The notes: a model not told the origin generated them from the sequence alone. 30,758 nt of DNA from an uncultured Clostridia bacterium (GCA_937892865.1 CALBJG010000098.1:1-30758); one strand, 5' to 3'. Numbered from the stretch's first letter, positions 8,685 to 17,358 are shown. A program made the numbers and translations.

Positions 8685-9719
8685 TCATTTTTGTCTGTTT
8701 GGAATAGTATACAACATCTTTTTGCATTTTGCTACTGTTTTTTTCTGCTTAATGACTATGATAGCAATCAGAATAATAGGAATGAATATAAAATTCAATG
8801 GGATATAGATGGACTCAGCTGGCTGCATCAGAATGAAAACAATAACTGATAGTAATAAACTAATGGATGATTGCGTAATTTTTCCCAATATATATTTTGT
8901 CGGTTTGAGGGGTGAAATAACAGATATAGTTTGCATGAATACGCATAACCCACCAAAACCTAACAGCACTGAACAAAGAATAAAACGATATATTTCTGAT
9001 TCAATATTTAATAGTTGTAAACATCCGTTTGTAAGTTCCAGCATGCCGGTATAGATGCATTGCAACCATTCCGGAAAAAGCCAAAGGAACCAACGATCAC
9101 AAAATCGAATCAATACTCGAAATACAATGATCCAGGCGCAAATGGAGGATAGAACCCGTATTGCGATCTGCAATGCCTGAATAACTGTCAGCGGTTGCGT
9201 ATATTGAGATTTTACAGGTTCAATGGCTCTCTTGTTTGTTAGGATTAAACCGGTAATATATGCAGATGCGATATGAATAAACCATAGTAGCCAGACATAA
9301 ATTTGTCTGCTAAACAAAGAGGATGTGATTCCAAAGATAAAGGCTGGTCCTGCGTTATTACAAAATGCTAACAGATGCTCTGCGGTCTGTTTATCTATGT
9401 CATTTCTTGTATATGCTTGGGATATGCCTTGCGCACCAACGGGATATCCACCCGAAAAACCAATGAATAGTATTCCTTCAAAGCCGGATGGAATACCCAG
9501 CGGCTTTGCGAGAGGGGAAAGAATGCGCATATTGAAACTTTTTAATCTGTCGTTTAAATAGACTGAAATTAGCAACATAGGGAACAACGATGGAATTACC
9601 GTCTCTATGCATAGCGATAGCCCTTCGCTTGCGCCGCGCAATGCTGTTTTAGAATCAAGAATCAGCATCAGTATGCCGATTATAGCAACCACCGTTTTAT
9701 GTACTTCCGTTTTTTTCAT
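8685..9719 (-). CDS. YlbJ-like sporulation integral membrane protein (nucleoside-recognition/gate domain)
   Basis: A polytopic membrane protein of 344 residues with about eight hydrophobic segments. The first half has the gate-type motifs of the YlbJ/SpoVV family: a VIPSLFPMLL helix, the loop GFSGGYPVGAQ and the later FCNNAGPAFIFG signature. Bacillus YlbJ (SpoVV) lies in the outer forespore membrane and helps move dipicolinic acid into the forespore; the same job here is inference. The start is taken as the ATG at 9719-9717 because GAGGTG ends 6 nt upstream; the frame is open a further 20 codons but without a ribosome binding site. It is divergent from yqfC across a short region carrying SigE-like boxes on both strands. 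Confidence 0.82.
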   Translation of the reverse strand: MKKTEVHKTVVAIIGILMLILDSKTALRGASEGLSLCIETVIPSLFPMLLISVYLNDRLKSFNMRILSPLAKPLGIPSGFEGILFIGFSGGYPVGAQGISQAYTRNDIDKQTAEHLLAFCNNAGPAFIFGITSSLFSRQIYVWLLWFIHIASAYITGLILTNKRAIEPVKSQYTQPLTVIQALQIAIRVLSSICAWIIVFRVLIRFCDRWFLWLFPEWLQCIYTGMLELTNGCLQLLNIESEIYRFILCSVLLGFGGLCVFMQTISVISPLKPTKYILGKITQSSISLLLSVIVFILMQPAESIYIPLNFIFIPIILIAIIVIKQKKTVAKCKKMLYTIPNRQK

Positions 9720-9736
9720 TTCTTTCACCTCATAAG

Positions 9737-9744
9737 ATTCTATG
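9737..9744 (-). promoter_or_regulatory. Candidate SigE-type -10 box for the ylbJ-like gene
   Basis: On the minus strand CATAGAAT (7/8 to the SigE -10 CATACANT), then 5 nt, GAGGTG (9731-9726), 6 nt, ATG (9719). The -35 region is poor. The same octamer and identical spacing precede cwlD. Confidence 0.5.
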
Positions 9745-9752
9745 TGGTTTTG

Positions 9753-9780
9753 GAAAAATCCATAACTATGAACATACAAT
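9753..9780 (+). promoter_or_regulatory. SigE-type promoter for yqfC and the operon downstream
   Basis: The -35 GAAAAAT (9753-9759) matches 6/7 of the SigE KMATAWT pattern. A 13-bp spacer follows, then a perfect CATACAAT -10 (9773-9780). The ATG of yqfC is 19 nt beyond the -10. yqfC is SigE-dependent in Bacillus subtilis. Confidence 0.7.
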
Positions 9781-9799
9781 AATCTACGGAGGTGTGTGG

Positions 9800-10078
9800 A
9801 TGAGACGAAGAGATCTGTTTGATAAACTCACACTGTCGGTTGATTTGCCCGCTGAACCGAAGGTTGGACAGCCGGTTGTTGAACTGTTTGGTTGCAACAG
9901 AGTGATTGTTGAAAACCATTCCGGTATCACCCAATATGACGGTAATGAAATATGGATCAAGGTTCGCTTTGGCATCATACGGATCATTGGCAATCACTTA
10001 CATATTGCAAGAATGTCCGATCAAAGGTTGATAATTTGCGGGTGCATAGATTGCGTTGAAACACGAAGGGGGAAATAA
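9800..10078 (+). CDS. yqfC: Sporulation protein YqfC (YabP/YqfC family)
   Basis: A 92-residue soluble protein of the YabP/YqfC family; family features include the LxVELFGxxRVxVENHxGI core (about residues 29-48) and the later GIIRIIGNHLHI strand region. It is made in the mother cell during sporulation in Bacillus; its molecular role is unknown. Start is ATG 9800, with GGAGGTG at 9788-9794; an in-frame GTG at 9794 lies inside that ribosome binding site. The stop codon directly abuts the yqfD ATG, the usual yqfC-yqfD pairing. Confidence 0.92.
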   Translation: MRRRDLFDKLTLSVDLPAEPKVGQPVVELFGCNRVIVENHSGITQYDGNEIWIKVRFGIIRIIGNHLHIARMSDQRLIICGCIDCVETRRGK

Positions 10079-11248
10079 ATGGGAATTACAAACTTTCTTT
10101 TTGGTTCTATCACAGTGAGAATAATTTGTCCTTGCGCGTTTGTTTTGCTGGATAGAATCAGAAAAGACCGGATAACAATAGAAAATGTTGATCTTATAGA
10201 TGATATGATTATTATCTGTAAGATCAAAAGAACAGAATATGATAGATTAGCATCCATTGTTAAAAAGAGTGGATATGAAATAAATGTAATAAAGAGAAGC
10301 GGATTATACTGGGTCATCACAGATTTGAAATCACGGCCTGTATTTTTGATCGGCTTTGCGATACTGTTGATACTAACAATTTACATACCAACGAGGGTGT
10401 TGTTTGTTGAGATTAATGGAAATGCGGAACTATCCGATTATCAAGTTTTGGAGGCTGCTCAGCAGTGCGGCATATCGTTTGGTGCATCACGGAGGAATGT
10501 AAGAAGTGAAAGAATGAAAAATGCATTGTTAGACGCTTTGCCCCAATTACAGTGGGCCGGTGTAAATACATATGGTTGCGTTGCTGTGATAACAGTGCGG
10601 GAGCGGGCAAATGCAGGAGAGAATGACTGCGCAAATAATGTTTCCTGTATTGTAGCAACGCAAGATGGCATAATTAATCGCTTAACGGTAGAAAGCGGAA
10701 GCCCGCTGTGCCGGGTGGGGCAGGTGGTTAAAAAGAACGAGAAACTTGTATCCGGATATACGGATTGTGGCAGGATTATAAGAGCGGAAAGGTCAAAAGG
10801 TGAAGTTTTCGCGTATACGAACCGATGCCTAACGGTGCTTTCTCCGCGCCTGATAACGAAAAAACAAATAAATAATGAATTTCACTTAAATTTTTCCATA
10901 ATTATCGGAAAAAAGTTAATAAATTTATCGCAAGACAGTGGAATTTCAGATATGACTTGTGATAAAATATATAAACAGATTGATTTCACACTTCCTGGTG
11001 GATTTAAACTACCGCTGTCAATTATGTATACCTATAGCAAACCGGTTGAATTTTCATCTGATCGGGTTGGTCTGGTTTCTATGGAGAACGCGGCGTTAAA
11101 TTATCTGAAGATGCAAATGGTATCCGGTGAAGTGTTGAACAGCCATATAGAAGTGTCCTGTGATAATAATGTTGATGTTTTAGACGGCGTATATTTTTGT
11201 AATGAAATGATTGGGAAAGAACAGAGCGAGGAGCAATACAAAAGATGA
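10079..11248 (+). CDS. yqfD: Sporulation protein YqfD
   Basis: A 389-residue sporulation protein with a cytoplasmic N-terminal domain (about 1-82), one strongly hydrophobic helix (about 85-105) and a large extracytoplasmic part that includes a VEINGNAELSDYQVL segment just after the helix, similar to POTRA-like modules. Bacillus YqfD is membrane-bound, mother-cell expressed and required for efficient sporulation; its precise function is not established. It directly follows yqfC (AAGGGGGAAATAA then ATG), and its stop overlaps the phoH start (ATGA). The C-terminal end is hydrophilic and charged. Confidence 0.92.
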   Translation: MGITNFLFGSITVRIICPCAFVLLDRIRKDRITIENVDLIDDMIIICKIKRTEYDRLASIVKKSGYEINVIKRSGLYWVITDLKSRPVFLIGFAILLILTIYIPTRVLFVEINGNAELSDYQVLEAAQQCGISFGASRRNVRSERMKNALLDALPQLQWAGVNTYGCVAVITVRERANAGENDCANNVSCIVATQDGIINRLTVESGSPLCRVGQVVKKNEKLVSGYTDCGRIIRAERSKGEVFAYTNRCLTVLSPRLITKKQINNEFHLNFSIIIGKKLINLSQDSGISDMTCDKIYKQIDFTLPGGFKLPLSIMYTYSKPVEFSSDRVGLVSMENAALNYLKMQMVSGEVLNSHIEVSCDNNVDVLDGVYFCNEMIGKEQSEEQYKR

Positions 11249-12267
11249 GTAAAATAGTAGAGAGATTGATGAATGCGGAGCAAGTCGAAGATTTGATCGC
11301 AGTTTTCGGTTCTTTTGACGAAAATATTAAGCGGATCGAAGATGCGTTAAATGTTACAATTGTAAATAGGGGCAATGAACTACGCATTAATGGTGAAGAA
11401 GAAGCAGCAGATAAAGCAGTAAAGACTGTGGAAGGATTATTGATGCTTGCCTCAAAGGGGGAAATCATTGATGAACAGCGGGTTCGATACCTGATTACGC
11501 TTGTAAATGAAGGTAATGCAGAACAAGTTGCTCAAATAGCAAAGGATGTTGTTTGCATTACCGCCAAAGGAAAACCAATTAAAGCAAAGACGGTTGGCCA
11601 GCAGAATTATATGAAAGCGATCGCAAAGAATACGATCACCATTGGCGTAGGTCCTGCCGGTACGGGAAAAACTTATCTTGCTGTTGCTGCGGCTGTTGCG
11701 GCATTTCGCGAACGAACAGTAAACCGGATCATTCTGACAAGACCTGCAGTTGAAGCAGGGGAGAGACTCGGCTTCTTGCCTGGTGATTTGCAGAACAAAG
11801 TGGATCCCTATTTACGCCCGTTATACGATGCTCTCTATGATATGCTCGGCCCTGAAACGTTCCAGAAATATCAGGAACGGGGCGCAATTGAGGTTGCACC
11901 CCTTGCATATATGCGCGGCAGAACACTGGATGATAGTTTTATTATTCTTGATGAAGCGCAGAATACAACAAAAGAGCAAATGAAAATGTTCCTGACAAGA
12001 CTGGGATTTGGCTCGAAGATCGTGATTACCGGCGATGTCACACAGATCGATTTACCCTCTGATAAAACGTCCGGCTTGAAAGACGCCATCCGGGTGCTTT
12101 CGGATGTGAAAGATATCAGCATCTGCCGGTTAACTGCAGCAGATGTTGTTCGCCATGCGCTTGTTCAGGAGATCATCAATGCATATGAGAAAGCCGGCAA
12201 TAATGAGGGTGCAGTAAAAGCCTGCAAACAATTCCACGGAAGATATCAAAGGAAGAAGACAGTATGA
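11245..12267 (+). CDS. phoH: PhoH-family ATPase
   Basis: A 340-residue PhoH-like P-loop ATPase. An N-terminal KH-like segment (about 15-70) precedes Walker A GPAGTGKT (136-143) and Walker B FIILDEAQN (about 231-239), with the motif ITGDVTQIDLP after it. PhoH/YbeZ proteins associate with YbeY and ribosome or RNA metabolism; in this operon it is directly coupled to ybeY by an ATGA overlap, which fits a joint role in rRNA maturation. The name comes from an E. coli phosphate-starvation gene, but phosphate control is not suggested here. Confidence 0.95.
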   Translation: MSKIVERLMNAEQVEDLIAVFGSFDENIKRIEDALNVTIVNRGNELRINGEEEAADKAVKTVEGLLMLASKGEIIDEQRVRYLITLVNEGNAEQVAQIAKDVVCITAKGKPIKAKTVGQQNYMKAIAKNTITIGVGPAGTGKTYLAVAAAVAAFRERTVNRIILTRPAVEAGERLGFLPGDLQNKVDPYLRPLYDALYDMLGPETFQKYQERGAIEVAPLAYMRGRTLDDSFIILDEAQNTTKEQMKMFLTRLGFGSKIVITGDVTQIDLPSDKTSGLKDAIRVLSDVKDISICRLTAADVVRHALVQEIINAYEKAGNNEGAVKACKQFHGRYQRKKTV

Positions 12268-12767
12268 TCAAACATAAGATAAATATTGCATTTCACACTT
12301 TTTCTTTGCGACGCCTTGAAGTGATTTCGATAATTAAAAAATGCATAACTGCGACACTGGAAGCAGAGAAAGTACCTGTCGCATGCGAAATCAATGTACT
12401 GGTGACGGATGATAAGGAGATTCGTGTTATTAATAACGCCAGCCGTCAAATCGACAAGGCAACAGATGTTTTGAGTTTTCCTATGTTTACTTTAAATACG
12501 GAAGACCCCGCTGTTGATTGGACTGCTATGCTTGATCCGGAGACAAATCTGTGCCCTCTCGGTGATATGGCGATCTCATTGGAACACGCCTTTTCACAAG
12601 CAAAAGCGTATGGACATTCAATGCGCAGAGAGGTTGGATATCTTACAATACATTCTGTTTTGCATTTACTTGGTTATGATCATTTGGACGAAGGTCCGGA
12701 AAAAGCACGGATGAGACAGCGTGAAGAACACATTGCAAATGGTATCCCCGGTATGCAGCGGGGATAA
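12264..12767 (+). CDS. ybeY: Endoribonuclease YbeY (rRNA maturation factor)
   Basis: A 167-residue zinc-dependent endoribonuclease involved in 16S rRNA 3'-end maturation and ribosome quality control. The metal-binding HxxxHxxxxxH signature is complete (His130, His134, His140 in HSVLHLLGYDH). The upstream TDVLSFPMF and LGDMAIS segments are also family landmarks. It overlaps phoH by 4 nt and is followed after 20 nt by era, a ribosome-assembly GTPase known to work with YbeY. The pgpH gene that lies between phoH and ybeY in Bacillus is absent. Confidence 0.96.
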   Translation: MIKHKINIAFHTFSLRRLEVISIIKKCITATLEAEKVPVACEINVLVTDDKEIRVINNASRQIDKATDVLSFPMFTLNTEDPAVDWTAMLDPETNLCPLGDMAISLEHAFSQAKAYGHSMRREVGYLTIHSVLHLLGYDHLDEGPEKARMRQREEHIANGIPGMQRG

Positions 12768-12787
12768 TTGCACATAAGGAGATTCAT

Positions 12788-13675
12788 ATGAACACAAAAA
12801 CAGCAATGATTACTATCGCAGGCCGGCCGAACGTTGGCAAGTCCACACTGACAAACTATTTGGTTGGAGAAAAAATTGCGATCGTTTCCAATAAACCCCA
12901 GACAACAAGAAATCGCATCTGCGGTATCGTAACAAAAGGCAACACACAGTTCGTTTTTGTGGATACACCCGGTTATCACCGATCCCGCACAAAGTTAGGC
13001 GACTATATGGTCAATGTTGCAAGATCATCTATTGCGGATGTGGATCTTACGATACTTGTTGTTGAACCGATCGCATCTGTTGGTCCTCAGGAAGAAGGCT
13101 TACTTGAAAAAATTTCAGCCAGCAATTGTCCTGTGATTTTGGCAATTAATAAGATTGATACAGTCGAGAAGGATACTCTTCTACAGGTGATCGATGTTTA
13201 TTCCCAAAAAGCGAAGTTTGATGCGATCATTCCGATTTCTGCAAAAACCGGTGACGGTGTTGAAGACTTATTAAAGCAGTGCGATAAATTTGCTGTTGAA
13301 AGTTCGTTTTTATTCCCTGAGGATCTTACAACAGATCAGCCGGAACGCCAGGTTATGGCAGAAATCATTCGCGAAAAGCTCCTTTGGTGTCTCGACCGTG
13401 AAGTTCCCCACGGAACTGCTGTTGAAATTACAAAGTTTTCCGAGCGTGATAACGGCATTATTGATTTGGATGCAACAATTTATTGTGAAAAAGCAAGTCA
13501 TAAGGGCATTATTATTGGCAAGCACGGAGATATGCTTAAGAAAATTTCTACGATGGCGCGTACGGATTGTGAAAAATTTATGGGTACGCGGGTATATTTG
13601 ACAACTTGGGTCAAAGTAAAGGAAAATTGGCGTGACAGTGATTTCCTTGTAAGGAATTTCGGATACAGTGAATAA
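12788..13675 (+). CDS. era: Ribosome-assembly GTPase Era
   Basis: A 295-residue GTPase that binds the 3' end of 16S rRNA during 30S assembly. G1 GRPNVGKS (12-19), switch I PQTTRNRI, G3 DTPGYH, G4 NKID and G5 SAKTG are all visible, followed by a C-terminal KH domain with the GKHGDMLKKI loop (about 241-250). ATG 12788 follows AAGGAGATTCAT. It sits between ybeY and yqzL/recO as in other Firmicutes, but dgkA and cdd, which precede era in Bacillus, are missing. Confidence 0.97.
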   Translation: MNTKTAMITIAGRPNVGKSTLTNYLVGEKIAIVSNKPQTTRNRICGIVTKGNTQFVFVDTPGYHRSRTKLGDYMVNVARSSIADVDLTILVVEPIASVGPQEEGLLEKISASNCPVILAINKIDTVEKDTLLQVIDVYSQKAKFDAIIPISAKTGDGVEDLLKQCDKFAVESSFLFPEDLTTDQPERQVMAEIIREKLLWCLDREVPHGTAVEITKFSERDNGIIDLDATIYCEKASHKGIIIGKHGDMLKKISTMARTDCEKFMGTRVYLTTWVKVKENWRDSDFLVRNFGYSE

Positions 13676-13728
13676 TTACCAGGTTAAATACTTCCTTTGG
13701 TGTAAAAACTATCACCGGAGGGATGAAA

Positions 13729-13872
13729 ATGTTTTCAAGGGATTATTGGAATTTGTTTATAGAAACCGGCGCTCCTGAACTGTATCTTATGTATTCTAAT
13801 GCGAAAAGAATGGAGGAAAGGTATGTATCTGACAGTGCAGGGTTTAGTCCTGAGAGTGTCGCCCTACAATGA
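13729..13872 (+). CDS. yqzL: YqzL-like small protein overlapping recO
   Basis: A 47-residue ORF beginning MFSRDYWNLFIETGAPELYL. The aromatic N-terminal pattern followed by a TG...YLxY segment resembles the YqzL family, which in Bacillus subtilis is also 47 residues and is encoded between era and recO. The assignment rests on position, length and this pattern. GGAGGG at 13717-13722 is 6 nt from ATG 13729, so that start is preferred over ATG 13723, which touches the ribosome binding site. The last 50 bases overlap the start of recO in another frame. Function unknown. Confidence 0.78.
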   Translation: MFSRDYWNLFIETGAPELYLMYSNAKRMEERYVSDSAGFSPESVALQ

Positions 13873-14563
13873 AACAGATGCAATGCTGACGGTTATTACC
13901 AACGACCACGGGTTGCTCTCCGTAAAGGCCCGTGGTCTTCGAAGAAAAAACAGCCCGTTGATTGCGCCTTGCCAACTTTTGGCGTATGCAGAATTTACAC
14001 TCTTTGAGAACCGCGGTTTTTATACGATCAACGAAGCAACACTGATCGAGATATTCAATGGCATCAGACAGGATATATTGAAATTATCATTGGGTACATA
14101 TTTTGCGCAGGTAACAGAGGTAATCAGCCAGGAAGATATTCCGAATCCGGAACTTTTATCCACGCTTTTGAATTGTTTATTTGCTCTTTCAAAACTGAAT
14201 ATTACGCTTCCTTTGATAAAGGCTGTATTTGAATTGCGTGTTATCTGTATTGCCGGTTACTGCCCGGATTTGAGCAAATGTGTCTGCGGTAACTGTAATC
14301 CGGAACTATTTGATGTATCTGATGGTTGTGTTGTTTGTAAAAAATGCGCCAACAATCGGGATAGCGGAATCAAAATGCCCGTCTCTGCCGGCGTGTTGGA
14401 AGCAATGCGATATATATCCTCATGCCATTCCAAGCGATTGTTTGCTTTTCATGTTGGAGAGAATACGGCTGAAGAACTTTCACAAGTGACGGAACTTTAC
14501 CTTGCCACACAGTTGGAGCGAGGCTTTTCGACCCTTGATTTTTACAAGTCATTATTGATCTGA
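13823..14563 (+). CDS. recO: DNA repair and recombination protein RecO
   Basis: A 246-residue mediator that helps load RecA onto SSB-coated single strands in the RecFOR pathway. The N-terminal OB fold begins YLTVQGLVLRVSPYNETDAML, with the SVKARGLRR segment after it. A four-or-more-Cys zinc site lies at about 153-177 (CVCGNC then CVVCKKC). Start ATG 13823 is chosen because GGAGG at 13812-13816 is 6 nt upstream; the frame is open 8 codons earlier. The gene starts inside yqzL, so the two are probably translationally coupled. mutS2 follows after 19 nt. Confidence 0.94.
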   Translation: MYLTVQGLVLRVSPYNETDAMLTVITNDHGLLSVKARGLRRKNSPLIAPCQLLAYAEFTLFENRGFYTINEATLIEIFNGIRQDILKLSLGTYFAQVTEVISQEDIPNPELLSTLLNCLFALSKLNITLPLIKAVFELRVICIAGYCPDLSKCVCGNCNPELFDVSDGCVVCKKCANNRDSGIKMPVSAGVLEAMRYISSCHSKRLFAFHVGENTAEELSQVTELYLATQLERGFSTLDFYKSLLI

Positions 14564-14582
14564 TTGAAAATAGGAGACACAA

Positions 14583-16961
14583 ATGTCAGAATTATATAAT
14601 AAATCACTGTTAAAGTTAGAATTAGATAAAGTGCTGGAAATGCTTGCCGGTTGTGCAGGATCCGCACAAGGAAAAGAAGTGTGCCTTTCTATACAGCCGG
14701 TTACTGATTTGGATTCGGTAAACGAGATGCTGTTGGAAACAAAAGATGCGTTTGATCTAACTACCTTGAAAGGCTATCCGGGATTTTCTGAAAATATAAA
14801 CATTTCTGCGTCCTTGGAGAGGGCTTGTATCGGCGGGAGTTTGCAACCGAAAGAATTGTTGCAGATTGCCGGCGCCTTGCGCTGCGCTCGTAAGGTGAAA
14901 GAATATTTGCCTGAAGAGGAAAATTCAAGTTCGATATCTGATTATTTTATCGCACTGACACCGAATAAGTATCTGGAAGAAAAGATTTTTGCTGCATTTA
15001 TATCTGAAGAAGAGATTGCAGATGCTGCAAGCCCTGCGTTGGCCGATATCAGACGCCATATGCGTCGTCAAAGCACAAAGATACGGGAGAATCTGCAGAA
15101 GATTATCTCATCACCTGCCTATTCCAAGGCCTTGAGAGAATCCATTATAACTATTCGCCAGGGAAGATATGTTGTTCCGGTAAAGAGCGAGTGTAAAAAT
15201 GAGATACCCGGACTTGTTCATGATGTTTCTTCCACGGGTTCCACATATTTCATTGAACCGATTTCTGTTGTGGAAGCCAATAACGCAATGCGTGAACTCG
15301 AGTTGCAGGAGCAAAGTGAGATCGCTCGGATTTTGGCCGAATTTTCTTCACAAGTTTCTGCGTTTAGCGAGGAATTGAGAATCAACTCGCAGTATCTTGT
15401 TAAATTGGATGTGATCTTTGCCAAGGCGCGATTGGCATATAAAATGAACGCCTGGGCGCCCCTTATGAACGATCAGGGAAAAATCGATCTTCGCAATGCG
15501 CGACACCCCCTGATCGATCCCAAATCCGTCGTTCCGGTGTCTGTACATCTTGGTGCAGATTTTGACACAATGATCATTACAGGACCGAATACCGGCGGTA
15601 AAACTGTTACGCTGAAAACAGTGGGTTTGTTGACTTTGATGGCCGAGTGTGGATTGCATATTCCGGCAGGTGACGGAAGTTGCTTGTCTACATTTGATGC
15701 GATATTGGCTGACATTGGTGATGAACAATCAATAGCCCAAAACTTGTCCACTTTTTCCAGCCATATGAAAACCATTGTAGATGTTGTGGATCAGTGTGAC
15801 AGCAGGACGCTTGTTTTGTTTGATGAACTTGGTGCCGGTACAGATCCTGCTGAAGGCGCAGCACTGGCAATTTCCTTAATCGAATTTTGCAGAAAAATGG
15901 GAAGTAGCGTATTGGCGACTACACACTATGCGGAGTTGAAGATCTATGCTATGCGCACACCCGGCGTCATAAATGCTTCCTGTGAGTTCAATGTGGAGAC
16001 TTTGCAACCGACCTATAAACTTTTGATCGGTGTTCCCGGAAAATCCAATGCATTTGCGATTTCCCGCCGCCTTGGTCTGACGGAAGATATTTTGAAATAT
16101 GCAGCTGACCTGCTATCTCAAAATGATAAAGACTTTGATGATGTTTTGAACCAACTTGAATATCAAAGAATCCAAATGGAAAATGCCCGTATGGAAGCGG
16201 AAAAATTGCGTGCGGAAACGGAAAAGATCAAGAAGTCCAGCGAGCATTATCAGATACAAATGCAGGCGGAGCAAGACAGAATTTTGGATCAGGCGAGGGC
16301 GGAGGCACGCAGAATCATCGAGGACGCCAGATGTGTGGCGAATGCTGCTGACGAAGAGTTGAAGGCACTTAAAAAACAAATTGCAGAGGATGGCGATCTG
16401 TCCGGTGTTAATCAGCGAAAGACGCAAATTCGAAAGAACCTGAATGATGCAGAGTCGCAATTAAATGTTTCTCGATCTGTTCAAAACAGACCGAAGCCTA
16501 CAAGAGAGATTATTCTTGGGGATACGGTTGAATTATTGAAATTAGGCACGAAGGCAAGTGTGATCGGCATTAACAAAGACGGTACCTATCAACTGCAGGC
16601 AGGCATTTTGAAACTCAATGCAAAAGAGGAAGATATTTATCTGCTGGAAGGACAAGATCCTTATAAACAAAAAGGCGGACGTCCTGCTCATTCCGGCCGT
16701 GAAATGAAGACTGCTGCGATGTCATCTGAAATTGATCTTCGCGGAATGGACAGTGTTGAAGCAATTTGTGTTTTGGAGCGATATATGGATGAAGCGATGC
16801 GGGCTAATTTGCCTACTGTTCGGATCATTCACGGTAAGGGTACCGGAACATTGCGTACTGCTGTTCAGCAAGCGCTGAGAAAGAATAAATTTGTTAAGAA
16901 GTTTAGACTTGGCGTTTATGGCGAAGGCGAAGATGGTGTAACTATTGCTGAATTCTCTTGA
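14583..16961 (+). CDS. mutS2: Endonuclease MutS2
   Basis: A 792-residue MutS2/RqcU-type protein: lever and clamp helices, an ABC-type ATPase and a C-terminal Smr nuclease domain. Walker A is GPNTGGKT (334-341); Walker B and the D-loop lie in LVLFDELGAGTDPAEGAA; ATTHYAELK carries the switch His. A long coiled coil (about 515-630) precedes the KOW-like segment, and the Smr domain (about 718-792) begins EIDLRGMDS and contains the HGKGTGTLR motif. Family members act in limiting homologous recombination or, in Bacillus, in rescue of collided ribosomes. The DLRGM and HGKGTG motifs are intact. Last gene of the yqfC-to-mutS2 run. Confidence 0.97.
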   Translation: MSELYNKSLLKLELDKVLEMLAGCAGSAQGKEVCLSIQPVTDLDSVNEMLLETKDAFDLTTLKGYPGFSENINISASLERACIGGSLQPKELLQIAGALRCARKVKEYLPEEENSSSISDYFIALTPNKYLEEKIFAAFISEEEIADAASPALADIRRHMRRQSTKIRENLQKIISSPAYSKALRESIITIRQGRYVVPVKSECKNEIPGLVHDVSSTGSTYFIEPISVVEANNAMRELELQEQSEIARILAEFSSQVSAFSEELRINSQYLVKLDVIFAKARLAYKMNAWAPLMNDQGKIDLRNARHPLIDPKSVVPVSVHLGADFDTMIITGPNTGGKTVTLKTVGLLTLMAECGLHIPAGDGSCLSTFDAILADIGDEQSIAQNLSTFSSHMKTIVDVVDQCDSRTLVLFDELGAGTDPAEGAALAISLIEFCRKMGSSVLATTHYAELKIYAMRTPGVINASCEFNVETLQPTYKLLIGVPGKSNAFAISRRLGLTEDILKYAADLLSQNDKDFDDVLNQLEYQRIQMENARMEAEKLRAETEKIKKSSEHYQIQMQAEQDRILDQARAEARRIIEDARCVANAADEELKALKKQIAEDGDLSGVNQRKTQIRKNLNDAESQLNVSRSVQNRPKPTREIILGDTVELLKLGTKASVIGINKDGTYQLQAGILKLNAKEEDIYLLEGQDPYKQKGGRPAHSGREMKTAAMSSEIDLRGMDSVEAICVLERYMDEAMRANLPTVRIIHGKGTGTLRTAVQQALRKNKFVKKFRLGVYGEGEDGVTIAEFS

Positions 16962-17020
16962 TTTTTCGTTGTTTTATACAATGTAAATGTTCTGTGTTTT
17001 TGCCATTTGACGAAAAGTTG

Positions 17021-17048
17021 TTGACATTTTCACTAAATTTGGTATCAT
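17021..17048 (+). promoter_or_regulatory. SigA-type promoter for the HPr-like gene
   Basis: A perfect TTGACA (17021-17026), a 16-bp spacer, TATCAT (17043-17048). It lies 50 bp before the ATG and 60 bp after the mutS2 stop. This is the clearest vegetative promoter in the window. Confidence 0.8.
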
Positions 17049-17097
17049 AGATTCATAACGCGTTTCCCTTTAGGTTGCGCATTAAGGAGTGTAATGT

Positions 17098-17358
17098 ATG
17101 TTCAGTAAAGAGGTTGTCGTTCGCTGTGAGTCTGGATTGCATAATAAGCAGGCTACCTATTTCGTGCAAAAGGCAAATGAGTTCGAAAGTAATATTTGGC
17201 TTGAATCCGGCAACAGAAAAATGAATGCTAAAAGTTTATTGGGTATCATGTCTATGGGAATCGTCTCCGGCAGCACAGTAACACTGTCTGCATCTGGCAC
17301 TGATCAGGAGGATGCAGTTAACGCTCTTGAAATTCTGCTCCAAAGAGACGTTTATTGA
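17098..17358 (+). CDS. HPr-family phosphocarrier-like protein with altered active-site loop
   Basis: An 86-residue HPr fold. His15 (GLH) and regulatory Ser46 (NAKSLLGIMS) are both at the canonical positions. The loop after His15 is HNKQA rather than the usual HARPA: Arg17 is Lys and Pro18 is Gln. HPr passes phosphate from enzyme I to PTS enzymes II and, when Ser-phosphorylated by HprK, acts in carbon catabolite repression with CcpA. The altered loop makes efficient PTS transfer doubtful; a Crh-like regulatory role, or retained PTS function using Lys17, are alternatives. In Clostridia HPr genes often lie near uvrC, hprK and whiA; here uvrC follows after a terminator. An in-frame-looking ATG 4 nt upstream stops after four codons. 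Confidence 0.88.
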   Translation: MFSKEVVVRCESGLHNKQATYFVQKANEFESNIWLESGNRKMNAKSLLGIMSMGIVSGSTVTLSASGTDQEDAVNALEILLQRDVY

